64,000 nucleotides of DNA from Aeromonas sp. FDAARGOS 1405 (lineage in GTDB: Bacteria; Pseudomonadota; Gammaproteobacteria; Enterobacterales; Aeromonadaceae), in assembly GCF_019048265.1 (NCBI RefSeq), contig NZ_CP077311.1, positions 594,001 through 658,000 of the forward strand, given 5' to 3'. Numbering within the stretch: the stretch's first letter is position 1; each line of letters opens with the position of its first letter. A program made the translations under genes and the position numbers. Below are positions 25,696 to 34,150 of this stretch, one piece after another. Under the pieces are notes generated by a model. It made no database searches, had not been told where the DNA came from, and saw nothing but the letters and a program-made list of their open reading frames with translations.

Positions 25696-25931
25696 GATGT
25701 TTCCTCACCGATTATTGGCACGGCTATTTTAAGTTTTAAGGACAAAGCTTCCGTTGGGGGTTATCGAATGGGCCCCATTGAGACGCATCACAACAAAACA
25801 CTTTCAGTAACCACCAATATTAACAACAAGGCAATACAGGAAAACAAATAAAGCTAATGTTTAACAATTACAAAACAATCAGCTTCAATTTATTCTCGCC
25901 CATTATGACCGGGTTTTTATATCACCTTTAT

Positions 25932-25945
25932 TTGATTGAAATCAA
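25932..25945. promoter_or_regulatory. FNR box (perfect consensus) upstream of cydA
   Basis: TTGATTGAAATCAA matches TTGAT-N4-ATCAA exactly, 237 bp before the cydA ATG in an AT-rich 690-bp region otherwise empty of genes. Confidence 0.75.
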
Positions 25946-26045
25946 TGTAAAAGGACCCGAAATACATGGCTTTCAAAGCCATGTTTAATCTATTTCACGA
26001 TTATTGAAGAGAGCCAGATCACAAAAGATGATAAAGCGTAAAATA

Positions 26046-26059
26046 TTGATTTAAATCAA
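26046..26059. promoter_or_regulatory. second perfect FNR box
   Basis: TTGATTTAAATCAA, also an exact match and fully palindromic. It lies between cydA (minus) and the small plus-strand unit at 26382, so it could act on either side. Confidence 0.75.
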
Positions 26060-26257
26060 TTTAAGAATTTAACATCCGGCTACCTCGTTTAATTTGAAAA
26101 GTGTCGATAACGCGCCTTTTTCCATGTTATCCGGGTCAGTCAATCTGATTCAAAAATCCAATTTAAAACTGCAAATAATGCATACTCATGCGAACCAATT
26201 TCATCAAGCGAGGCATTAGATAAACTAATTTGAAGGTTGCAATTTTTCTTGTTTGTC

Positions 26258-26350
26258 CAGGTCGATTCGAACTCCTACAATGCGCCTCGCAGTGAGGGCA
26301 TCCCCTTGGATACAGGCCGGTTACTCCGGGTTCACGGTACGTATTCGACC
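26258..26350 (+). ncRNA. candidate structured 5' leader of the 25-aa peptide unit
   Basis: An outer pairing GGTCGA (about 26261) with TCGACC (about 26345) could enclose an 80-nt block containing further pairable segments (GTGAGGGCATCCCC, CCGGTTACTCCGGG). It lies 30 bp before the small ORF. It is suggestive only; no RNA family is recognised. Confidence 0.3.
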
Positions 26351-26381
26351 ATCAATTTGAACCTGTCTATTGGAATCGAAG

Positions 26382-26459
26382 ATGAAAAAGTTTGTTGCTA
26401 AAACCATCCGTTACTACAAGCTTTCCTTTGTGCAGCTCTATCAACTGAACCGACTCTGA
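26382..26459 (+). CDS. 25-aa highly basic small protein or leader peptide
   Basis: ATG AAA AAG start, TGA at 26457. It begins MKKFVAKTIRYYKLSFVQLY and has six Lys/Arg and no acidic residue, with regular hydrophobic/aromatic spacing, so a membrane-active or amphipathic helix is plausible. GGAATCGAAG precedes the start codon. An intrinsic terminator follows 86 bp later and there is no other plus-strand gene before ruvB (minus), so the peptide gene appears to be an independent unit. No family recognised. Confidence 0.5.
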   Translation: MKKFVAKTIRYYKLSFVQLYQLNRL

Positions 26460-26544
26460 GAGCTCGCGACGGCTCACCTGTTTATTTTCCGGTCTGTGTC
26501 CAGACGCACTCACTGTCTGTGAACATCCATCCTGAATTGTCTTT

Positions 26545-26573
26545 GCCCACCGCATCCGCCGTGGGCTTTTTTT
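26545..26573 (+). terminator. terminator of the small-peptide unit
   Basis: GCCCAC / GTGGGC stem with loop CGCATCCGCC followed by TTTTTTT on the plus strand. Confidence 0.85.
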
Positions 26574-26585
26574 GGCCCGCATAAC

Positions 26586-26610
26586 AAAAAACCGCCTTTG
26601 ACGGCGGTTT
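26586..26610 (-). terminator. terminator of ruvAB
   Basis: Minus strand AAACCGCC GTCAAA GGCGGTTTTTT directly after the ruvB stop. Confidence 0.9.
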
Positions 26611-26629
26611 CATGTTCAAACGACTGTTT

Positions 26630-27640
26630 TTACTTCTCATCTGGTCGCTGAAGACCGAAATGAGCGTAGGCTCGTGTGGTCGCAATCCGTCCTCTGGGTG
26701 TACGTTGCAGATACCCTTGCTGGATCAGATAAGGCTCCAGCACATCTTCGATAGTATCTTTCTCTTCCCCGATCGCGGCGGCCAGATTATCGAGACCCAC
26801 CGGCCCCCCCATAAACTTGTCTATCACAGCCAACAATAACTTGCGGTCCATAAAATCAAACCCCTCGTTATCGACATCCAGCATATCCATGGCGCGAGCC
26901 GCGATGGGACCATCGATGCGGCCATCGGATTTCACCTGGGCAAAATCGCGCACCCGTCTTAACAAGCGGTTAGCAATCCGCGGAGTACCACGGGAGCGAC
27001 GAGCGACCTCGATGGCTCCATCCTCTGTCATATCGAGTCCCAGACAACGGGCGCTGCGGGAGACGATATCGGTCAAGTCCTTGACGTTGTAGAACTCAAG
27101 ACGCTGGACGATACCAAAACGATCTCGCAGCGGGCTGGTGAGTGAACCAGCCCGGGTGGTTGCGCCGATCAGGGTGAAGGGGGGCAAATCCAGCTTGATG
27201 GAGCGAGCCGCTGGCCCCTCTCCGATCATGATGTCGAGCTGGTAATCCTCCATTGCCGGATAGAGCACCTCCTCCACCACCGGGCTGAGACGGTGGATCT
27301 CGTCGATGAACAATACATCGTTCGGTTCAAGGTTGGTGAGCAATGCAGCCAGATCACCCGCTTTCTCCAGCACCGGGCCGGAAGTGGTCTTGATATTGAC
27401 CCCCATCTCGTTGGCGACGATGTTGGCGAGGGTGGTCTTGCCCAGACCGGGCGGGCCGAAGATCAGCAGGTGATCAAGCGCTTCACCCCGCTGACGCGCC
27501 GCTTCGATAAAGATCTCCATCTGTTCGCAGACGGTATCCTGACCGGTGTAGTCAGCCAGCTTCTTGGGGCGGATGGCCCGATCAATAATGTCATCCTCAC
27601 GGGCGGCACTGGCCGAGATGAGGCGGTCTGCTTCAATCAT
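26630..27640 (-). CDS. ruvB: Holliday junction branch-migration ATPase RuvB
   Basis: 336 residues. Walker [10 protein letters not shown] (about 63-71), Walker [10 protein letters not shown], sensor I GATTRAG, and a C-terminal winged helix ([21 protein letters not shown]). It forms hexameric motors on RuvA-bound junctions. The ATG at 27640 is chosen over the TTG immediately before it. It follows ruvA by 8 bp. Confidence 0.97.
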   Translation of the reverse strand: MIEADRLISASAAREDDIIDRAIRPKKLADYTGQDTVCEQMEIFIEAARQRGEALDHLLIFGPPGLGKTTLANIVANEMGVNIKTTSGPVLEKAGDLAALLTNLEPNDVLFIDEIHRLSPVVEEVLYPAMEDYQLDIMIGEGPAARSIKLDLPPFTLIGATTRAGSLTSPLRDRFGIVQRLEFYNVKDLTDIVSRSARCLGLDMTEDGAIEVARRSRGTPRIANRLLRRVRDFAQVKSDGRIDGPIAARAMDMLDVDNEGFDFMDRKLLLAVIDKFMGGPVGLDNLAAAIGEEKDTIEDVLEPYLIQQGYLQRTPRGRIATTRAYAHFGLQRPDEK

Positions 27641-27648
27641 CAACTACC

Positions 27649-28263
27649 TCACACAAGGCTACGAAGAGATTCACGGATGATATCTTCCACCGACATCCCC
27701 TCTTTGGCGATCTTGCTGACAATCTGGCTCGCCTGTTGCGGCTTGTAACCAAGGGCAACCAGCGCACTGGCTGCCTCTTCGGTCACACCCGGCGCCCGCA
27801 ATTCAGGCTCACTGGCTGGCAATGTGACCATGGCGGGGGAGAAGAGATCATGGCTGACCCAGCCCTTTAGACGATCCTTCATCTCGACTACCAGCCGCTC
27901 GGCGGTCTTTTTGCCGACCCCCGGCAGTTTGACCAGGGAGCTTATCTCTTCACGTTCGACACTCAGCACAAACTGGGTAGCGGTCATACCGGAGAGAATA
28001 GCCAGTGCCAGTTTGGGGCCAACCCCATTGGTCTTGATCAGCTCGCGAAACAGCGCCCGCTCCTGTTTGTGGTTGAAACCATAGAGCAGTTGGGCATCTT
28101 CCCGCACCACAAAGTGAGTATGGATGGTCGCTTCCCTGCCGATCTCCGGCAAATCATAGAAGCAGCTCATCGGCATCTGCACCTCATAGCCAACCCCACC
28201 CACTTCCAGCAGGACCTCGGGGGGCTGCTTCTCAATGACAATGCCTCTCAAGCGACCAATCAC
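27649..28263 (-). CDS. ruvA: Holliday junction-binding protein RuvA
   Basis: 204 residues from a GTG start at 28263 (GGAGAGAGCT just upstream), giving the canonical N-terminus [20 protein letters not shown]. An OB-fold is followed by helix-hairpin-helix motifs ([34 protein letters not shown]) and a C-terminal domain III that contacts RuvB. An upstream extension to 28338 is unsupported. ruvC, often next to ruvA, is not upstream here. Confidence 0.96.
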   Translation of the reverse strand: MIGRLRGIVIEKQPPEVLLEVGGVGYEVQMPMSCFYDLPEIGREATIHTHFVVREDAQLLYGFNHKQERALFRELIKTNGVGPKLALAILSGMTATQFVLSVEREEISSLVKLPGVGKKTAERLVVEMKDRLKGWVSHDLFSPAMVTLPASEPELRAPGVTEEAASALVALGYKPQQASQIVSKIAKEGMSVEDIIRESLRSLV

Positions 28264-28521
28264 AGCTCTCTCCTCACCAATACAGCTATTCGTAAATTGG
28301 CTCATAGCATAAAGAATAACTGGATAAGTATCCAGCACATGGCGGCAACCTCAGAGTAGCCAGAAAGCTTTTTCGCCAATTGGCTACCATGCTTGATCTG
28401 GTTCAGCCGGAGTGTACGGGATGTTTCTGCACCGGGCCGGACTCCGAACGGGCATGAACACTACACTAAACTCGTTCGGAACCGAAATTGATGCAATGCA
28501 GATACCAAGGAAGGCCATCAT

Positions 28522-30531
28522 ATGAAAATTGTTACCACCGCCAATCTGGGTCTTGCCATCTTGCTCGGCTGCACGCTGGGGATGGGAGCCGTGGGCTGGT
28601 ATGGCAGCCAGCGGCTTGCCGATCTGCTCGCCTATGTGTTGGGAAGCGCCTGGCAGACCGCTGACGGGGCCATGGAGGGCTCCATCGAACTGGGCAATCA
28701 ACAGTTACAGATTCAGAAGATGCAAAACGGCACCCCGCTCAATCGTGCCGAGCTTGATGCCGCCAAAGCGGCAACCGATGAGGCACTGGCTCGGGTCAGT
28801 CAGGGGCAGCTCATTGATGGCGCAGCCCTTTCGTCCATGGAGCAACAGAAGCAGGCCTATCAACAGCAACAAGAGAAGCTGTTGACGCTCTATCACGCCT
28901 ACACAGAGGCGGATCAGGCCCTGCATCATAACGCCGACCTGATGGCCCGTCTCTCGACGCAGCTGGAGGAGATCGGCGATGGGGCGGTAGAGACGCTGAC
29001 CCAATCCCCCGACCAGACCATCAGCTGGAACAGTGGCCTCTCTACCCGCTGGGAAGCGGCCGACGGGGGGATGGAGTCCAACATCGGCTTTTTGCGCCAG
29101 CTCTATGCGCTGGAGAAGATGCGCAGACAGGGGGTCACGGCGGCGATCAAGGCCGAGCTGAAAGAGGCGACCGATTTCTACCACGGAGCGATCGACAGCA
29201 TGCTCGGCACCGGACTGTTCGATATCGAGGGCTCCGGGGAATTTGCTGGCAAGACACTGTCCGCAGAGTATCGCGCCCTGCTGACCCGACATCAGCAATT
29301 GATGGGGCAGTGGATCGAGGCGCTCGGCAACTATCAGGCCCAGCAGGCTCTCTATGAGGCCAGTGCCGACCAGCTGAAACAACAACTGGTTGCCATCGAG
29401 GCGAGCGGTGATGCCACCGTCGAGGATCAGGTCGTCCAACTCAACGGCATCATCAGCCAGACTCGCTCCCTGCTGCTGGGCGGCCTGTTGCTGAGCCTGC
29501 TCATGGTCACCCTCTGCGGCTTCTGGCTGACCCGCAAGCTGGTCACCCCGCTGCTGCAGGTGGATAAACGGATGCAGGATATCGCCGCCGGCGAGGGAGA
29601 TCTCAACGCCCGCATCAACCTGCAACGGGATGACGAGATAGGCTCGCTTGCCAACAGCGTGGATCGCTTCATCGAGAAATTGCAGAAGATGATCAGCTCC
29701 ACCATGGACAATAATCGGCACTTCAGCGAGCACGTCCACACCTCGGTCAACCGGGTGGAGGCGATCAGCCAGAGCAGCCGCCAGACTGCCGAACATGCGC
29801 TGGCCCTGCACCACGACAGCGAACAGATGGTACAGGTAGCGACCACCATATCGGACAACTGCAGCATGGCGGCCCACAATGCCAATGAGGTGCGCCAGCT
29901 GACCACCGAGAGCAGCCAGTATGTCGCCTCCGCCAGCGCGGGCATGCAGCGGGTGGTGCAGGAGGTGGGCGAGTGCGCCGTCGCCATCAACGCCCTCAAG
30001 GAGCAGGCAGGCCAGATTGGCCAGATCATCTCCACCATCAGCGGCATCTCGGAGCAGACCAACCTGCTGGCCCTCAATGCGGCTATCGAAGCAGCCCGCG
30101 CGGGGGAGATGGGACGTGGCTTTGCGGTGGTCGCTGACGAGGTGCGCACCCTGGCCAACCGCACCGCGGCCTCAAGCGCCGAAATTAGCCAGGTGATCAG
30201 CAGCATCCAGCAGCAGACCGAGAGCGCCTATCTGATGATGCAGCGCAACCTCAAGACGGTGGAGTCTGGCATGCAAGACTCCGAGAACACCAAGCAGATC
30301 CTGTTCAAGGTGGAAGGGGCCATCGACCAGCTGGCCGATATGGTGCAGCAGGTGGCCGTGGCCACCGGGCAACTGTCACACACCCTCAGCCACTCCTCCG
30401 ACAAGGTCTCGGGGATCAGCCTGCAGGCCAGAACCGGCGAACAGGAGGCGCAGGAGTGCCTGTTGCTGGCCTCCTCTCTCCATCAGGCCAGCCTGCAGCA
30501 ACAGCGCCTGCTCTCCCAGTTCCGGGTATAG
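28522..30531 (+). CDS. methyl-accepting chemotaxis protein, large periplasmic helical sensor
   Basis: 669 residues: TM1 near residues 7-28, a roughly 280-residue all-helical periplasmic domain with two similar halves ([20 protein letters not shown] and [20 protein letters not shown]), suggesting an HBM-type bimodular sensor, TM2 ([20 protein letters not shown], about 315-334), a HAMP domain, and the signalling hairpin with [23 protein letters not shown] sensors bind organic acids or similar ligands in known cases; the ligand here is not known. Monocistronic with a strong terminator. Confidence 0.92.
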   Translation: MKIVTTANLGLAILLGCTLGMGAVGWYGSQRLADLLAYVLGSAWQTADGAMEGSIELGNQQLQIQKMQNGTPLNRAELDAAKAATDEALARVSQGQLIDGAALSSMEQQKQAYQQQQEKLLTLYHAYTEADQALHHNADLMARLSTQLEEIGDGAVETLTQSPDQTISWNSGLSTRWEAADGGMESNIGFLRQLYALEKMRRQGVTAAIKAELKEATDFYHGAIDSMLGTGLFDIEGSGEFAGKTLSAEYRALLTRHQQLMGQWIEALGNYQAQQALYEASADQLKQQLVAIEASGDATVEDQVVQLNGIISQTRSLLLGGLLLSLLMVTLCGFWLTRKLVTPLLQVDKRMQDIAAGEGDLNARINLQRDDEIGSLANSVDRFIEKLQKMISSTMDNNRHFSEHVHTSVNRVEAISQSSRQTAEHALALHHDSEQMVQVATTISDNCSMAAHNANEVRQLTTESSQYVASASAGMQRVVQEVGECAVAINALKEQAGQIGQIISTISGISEQTNLLALNAAIEAARAGEMGRGFAVVADEVRTLANRTAASSAEISQVISSIQQQTESAYLMMQRNLKTVESGMQDSENTKQILFKVEGAIDQLADMVQQVAVATGQLSHTLSHSSDKVSGISLQARTGEQEAQECLLLASSLHQASLQQQRLLSQFRV

Positions 30532-30552
30532 CCTCTGTATCGAGAAGCTGTA

Positions 30553-30584
30553 AAAACACCAGTCCGTAGAACGGACTGGTGTTT
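30553..30584. terminator. bidirectional terminator between the chemoreceptor and argO
   Basis: AACACCAGTCCGT / ACGGACTGGTGTT stem with loop AGA and flanking A and T residues. Confidence 0.85.
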
Positions 30585-30663
30585 GACACTCAATCGCACG
30601 GAGCCTACCCTCGCTATCCGCCAATGAGCGTCACCGACATCACCATGGATACAGTCTGGCGGA

Positions 30664-31275
30664 CTAGCCTCCAAACGCCAGCTTGCCCGCCAGACTCAGC
30701 ATGATGATGCCGACCAGCAGATCGATCCCCCGCTGTACCCCCCCTCTCGCCAGCCAGGGCGCCAATGCTGCAGCTCCCAGCGCAAGTGAGTAGAACCACA
30801 CCAGCGAGGCGAGCATGGCACCGGCCGCAAAGGCCGGACGCAGGTGCTCGCTCACCTGACTGCCCAGCGAGCCGAGCAGCATCAGGGTATCGAGATAGAC
30901 ATGGGGATTGAGCAAGGTGACCCCTAGCGTCATGGCCAGTACACTTCTGGCTTTCATCCGTTGCGAAGCGTCGGCCAGTCCTCCCTCCTGCCCATACCAC
31001 GCGCTGCGCAGGGAGCGCACACCAAACCAGCCGAGAAACAGTACGCCCCCCCAGGTGAGCAATATCATGCCGATCGGGCTGGCGGCCAGCAGATTGGCTC
31101 CGCCAAATACCCCTATGGCGATCAGAATTAGGTCGCAAAAGCTGCAGAGTGTGGCGCTCAGCAAATGATGGTTGCGATGGATACCCCTGCTCAGCACAAA
31201 GGCATTCTGGGCGCCGATAGGGATGATCATGGCAAGACCTATGGTGAAACCTTGCAGGGTCGTGGTCAGCAGCAT
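30664..31275 (-). CDS. argO: arginine exporter ArgO (LysE family)
   Basis: 203-aa LysE-type protein with six hydrophobic segments. The N-terminal FTIGLAMIIPIGAQNAFVLS motif and VTLLNPHVYLDTLMLLGSLG are the family hallmarks. ArgO exports arginine (and canavanine) and is switched on by ArgP in E. coli; an argP homolog lies 1.9 kb away at 33165. The spacing of regulator and target around the quorum genes is discussed in the findings. Confidence 0.88.
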   Translation of the reverse strand: MLLTTTLQGFTIGLAMIIPIGAQNAFVLSRGIHRNHHLLSATLCSFCDLILIAIGVFGGANLLAASPIGMILLTWGGVLFLGWFGVRSLRSAWYGQEGGLADASQRMKARSVLAMTLGVTLLNPHVYLDTLMLLGSLGSQVSEHLRPAFAAGAMLASLVWFYSLALGAAALAPWLARGGVQRGIDLLVGIIMLSLAGKLAFGG

Positions 31276-31469
31276 CGAAAATTCCGTTCGAAATGATGAA
31301 TGAACGGCACTATAGCGAGTCCGGCTCCTTCTTAGAAATTCATTGATTTACTGGTTCATTCATTTTGCTAATGATGAAGCGCTTCTATTAAATCCCGTGT
31401 CAATTACCGGATCTGACAATTGTGACCCTCAGACAGCAGCAGGAGAATCTGTGGTATCTGAGACTCGGA

Positions 31470-32252
31470 CTACTGAAGCACTCTGGGGAAATTGGTGACC
31501 ACCACCTGCTCCAGATTGGGCAGCAGCAAGCCGGTTCCCACCCCTTTGGCAATGGCCTGGTAGCGGTTCATGGAGCCGGTTTTGCGGGTGACCTGATTGA
31601 GATGGTAATTCACTGTGCGCTCCGTGATGCCGAGAATGCAGGCAATCTCGCTGGAGGTCTTTCCTTCACTGGCCCAGAACAGGCACTCTGTTTCGCGCTC
31701 GGTCAGGGGCTCTTTGCCCACACTGTCCATCATGCTGAAACGCACCACCCGGATCGCGGCATCGAAGATGTAGTTGGACATCCATGAGAGGATGGGCGAC
31801 GACTCCAACAGCAGATCGCTCGAGGCCCGTTCCGAGGTAATGAAGGAGAGAATACCGTTCTCCCCGGCGGCACCGTGCAAGGGGAAGGAGATGCCGTTGC
31901 GCAGCCCGAACTCGGCTGCCAGCCCCATCACATCCATGCTTCCCTCTTGCAGAAAGCTTGCTCGCTCATCGAGGCGATTCCAGTAGATGGGCAAGGTCTG
32001 CTTGCGCGCCAGCTGGATCACCGGATCACATGCCAGCATGTTGTTTTCGGTATAGGCCTGCACCCAGGAGTCAGGGCAGTGATTGAACAGCACCACCTTG
32101 GGTCTTTGCATCGACATCGGCAGGATCAGCGCGAAGCGGTAGTAGTCGTAGCCCATCCCGAGCGTGAAGTGACCGATCAGCTCGGCCAGACGGTTGCCAT
32201 CCGTCACCGAAGTGAAATGTTCGAGATACTCAAGCAGTTGGTCTCTTTTCAT
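31470..32252 (-). CDS. ahyR: LuxR-type quorum-sensing regulator AhyR/AsaR
   Basis: 260 residues from the ATG at 32252 (AAGGGGG about 8 nt before it). The N-terminal autoinducer domain has the conserved W/Y/D pocket residues (GYDYYRFALILP, YTENNMLACDPVIQLA, with NGISFPLHG), and the C-terminal HTH LuxR domain reads LTERETECLFWASEGKTSSE, then ITERTVNYHLNQVTRKTGS. AhyR responds to C4-homoserine lactone in Aeromonas. Divergent from ahyI with a 62-bp gap. The upstream start at 32276 adds nonconserved residues. Confidence 0.95.
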   Translation of the reverse strand: MKRDQLLEYLEHFTSVTDGNRLAELIGHFTLGMGYDYYRFALILPMSMQRPKVVLFNHCPDSWVQAYTENNMLACDPVIQLARKQTLPIYWNRLDERASFLQEGSMDVMGLAAEFGLRNGISFPLHGAAGENGILSFITSERASSDLLLESSPILSWMSNYIFDAAIRVVRFSMMDSVGKEPLTERETECLFWASEGKTSSEIACILGITERTVNYHLNQVTRKTGSMNRYQAIAKGVGTGLLLPNLEQVVVTNFPRVLQ

Positions 32253-32314
32253 ATGAAAGCCCCCTTGGCCAGACATGTGATTATAACGGCGAATAGCAAG
32301 ACAGAGGGCCCATA

Positions 32315-32965
32315 ATGTTGGTTTTCAAAGGAAAATTGAGAGAGCATCCACGAAATGAGGTAGAGGATGAACTCTATCGCTTTCGAAATCGCGTCTTTTC
32401 CGACCGGCTCGGCTGGGATGTAGAGTCCCATCGGGGACTTGAGCGTGACAGTTTTGATACGCCAGACACCCATTGGGTGCTGATCGAGGATAAGCAAGGG
32501 CTATGCGGCTGTATTCGCCTGCTCAACTGTGCCGATGCCTATATGCTGCCCACCATCTTCCCCACCGCCCTTGCCGGTGAAAGTGCACCGCGTACCCCCG
32601 ATGTCTGGGAACTGACCCGTCTTGCCATCGATGCCAGCCGTGCTCCGCGGATGGTCAATGGCGTCAGCGAGCTCACCTGCGTCATCTTTCGCGAAGTCTA
32701 TGCCTTCGCCCATGCTCACGGGATCCGTGAGCTGGTCGCTGTCGTCAGCCTGCCGGTAGAGCGCATCTTCCGCCGCCTCGGCCTGCCCATCGAGCGCCTC
32801 GGCCATCGCCAGGCGGTGGATCTGGGGGCCGTGCGCGGGGTGGGGATCCGCTTCCATCTGGATGAACGCTTCGCCCGTGCCGTTGGCAAACCTCTGCTGG
32901 GCCACTATCAAACCAGCCACTCTCTACTGCAGCAACCATCACCGGCGCTGGCAACGCAGCCATAA
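32315..32965 (+). CDS. ahyI: acyl-homoserine-lactone synthase AhyI/AsaI
   Basis: 216-aa LuxI enzyme making AHL (C4-HSL in Aeromonas) from SAM and acyl-ACP. Conserved residues are present: RFRNRVFSDRLGWDV (the R..F..W core), FDTPDTHWVL, and GCIRLL, DVWELTRLAID and RIFRRLGLPIERLG. The last about 25 residues (GHYQTSHSLLQQPSPALATQ) are longer and less typical than the AhyI tails I remember. Divergent from ahyR. Confidence 0.95.
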   Translation: MLVFKGKLREHPRNEVEDELYRFRNRVFSDRLGWDVESHRGLERDSFDTPDTHWVLIEDKQGLCGCIRLLNCADAYMLPTIFPTALAGESAPRTPDVWELTRLAIDASRAPRMVNGVSELTCVIFREVYAFAHAHGIRELVAVVSLPVERIFRRLGLPIERLGHRQAVDLGAVRGVGIRFHLDERFARAVGKPLLGHYQTSHSLLQQPSPALATQP

Positions 32966-32968
32966 AAA

Positions 32969-32992
32969 ATCCCGGGAAAACAGACCCGGGAT
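32969..32992. terminator. hairpin between ahyI and argP
   Basis: ATCCCGGG / CCCGGGAT with loop AAAACAGA. The A-run upstream gives a U-tract on the minus strand only, so for ahyI it is an imperfect terminator. Confidence 0.5.
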
Positions 32993-33164
32993 AAACAGAT
33001 CGCTATGAGCCCGCAGGCTAACCCATGGGTCAGCGGGCAGTATCCTCCCTCAACAACCTGATCACTACTGTCAGAAATCACAGCGTAACGGCCCTGTCGC
33101 CACCCATTGTTGTCCCCTGCCGAGTGACGTAGAGTCAGCCCAGAAGCAACGCAAGGGAGGGAAG

Positions 33165-34064
33165 ATGAAAGAGCTGGACTACAAACTGCTGCGGGCACTG
33201 GATGCGGTACTGCAGGAGCAGAACTTCGAGCGGGCCGCCAAATCACTGCACATGACCCAGTCCGCCATCTCCCAGCGGATCAAACTACTGGAGCAACAGT
33301 TTGCCGAGCCGCTGCTCATCCGCAGCCAGCCGTTGCAGGCGACCCAGCTCGGCCAGAAGCTGCTGGCACACTATCGTCAGGTCCACCAGCTAGAGCTGGA
33401 ACTGGCTGGTGAGCTGGCTCCCGCCACACCACAAGCACCCATCCGGATCAGTATCGCCGTCAATGCCGACAGCCTGGCCACCTGGTTTCTGCCCTCGATT
33501 ACTCCCTTGCTTGAGCAGCATCCCATCGAACTCAACCTGCTGGTGGATGACGAGTGCCGCACCCTCGACAAGGTGCGCGAGGGACAGGCCTTCGGCGCGG
33601 TCAGCCTGAGCCCCCAACCGCTGGCTGGTTGCTGTGTCGACGAGCTGGGTGAGATGAACTATCTGCTCACCGCCAGCCCGGCCTTTGTGGCTCGCCATTT
33701 TCCTCGCGGTCTGACCCGGGAAGCACTGGCCAAGGCACCGGCAGTAGCGTTCGATCAGCGAGATGACATGCATGTAAGCTTTATGAGGGAGCAGTTCGGG
33801 CTGGAGCCTGGCGGCTACCCCTGCCATACGGTTCATTCGTCGGAGGCCTTTGTCGCCATGGCCGAACAGGGAGTGGCCTACTGTCTTATCCCGGAATTAC
33901 AGATCAGGAGACAACTGGAGAGTGGCTCACTGGTCAACCTCAGCCCAGAGCGCATCCTGACGGAGCGACTCTACTGGCACCGTTGGGTACTGGAAAAAGG
34001 GGTACACAAACAGCTCTCTTTACGGCTCATCGACTATGCCCGCAGCTCTCTGAAACCACGCTGA
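33165..34064 (+). CDS. argP: LysR-type regulator ArgP (IciA)
   Basis: 299 residues. The N-terminal HTH (LDYKLLRALDAVLQEQNFER, then HMTQSAISQRIKLLEQQF) and the effector domain with SIAVNADSLATWFLPSITPL, VAFDQRDDMHVSFM and HSSEAFVAMAEQG line up closely with E. coli ArgP. ArgP activates argO with arginine and is inhibited by lysine in E. coli. GGAGGGAAG precedes the ATG. argO is the nearby likely target. Confidence 0.93.
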   Translation: MKELDYKLLRALDAVLQEQNFERAAKSLHMTQSAISQRIKLLEQQFAEPLLIRSQPLQATQLGQKLLAHYRQVHQLELELAGELAPATPQAPIRISIAVNADSLATWFLPSITPLLEQHPIELNLLVDDECRTLDKVREGQAFGAVSLSPQPLAGCCVDELGEMNYLLTASPAFVARHFPRGLTREALAKAPAVAFDQRDDMHVSFMREQFGLEPGGYPCHTVHSSEAFVAMAEQGVAYCLIPELQIRRQLESGSLVNLSPERILTERLYWHRWVLEKGVHKQLSLRLIDYARSSLKPR

Positions 34065-34150
34065 TCAGGCCATTCACCTTGGCTTTGCAGGGCTAAAAAC
34101 GTATAGTGCTGGGCGTTTCTTCATCAGGTCTCCACTCAGGTTCCCCATTT

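Noticed and set aside
26258..26345. tRNA gene suggested by GATTCGAACTCC
   Set aside because: No cloverleaf: acceptor and anticodon stems do not form, and no CCA-flanked end is present.
32253..32314. lux box between ahyR and ahyI
   Set aside because: No 20-bp palindrome with the CT-N12-AG pattern could be read in this 62-bp gap.
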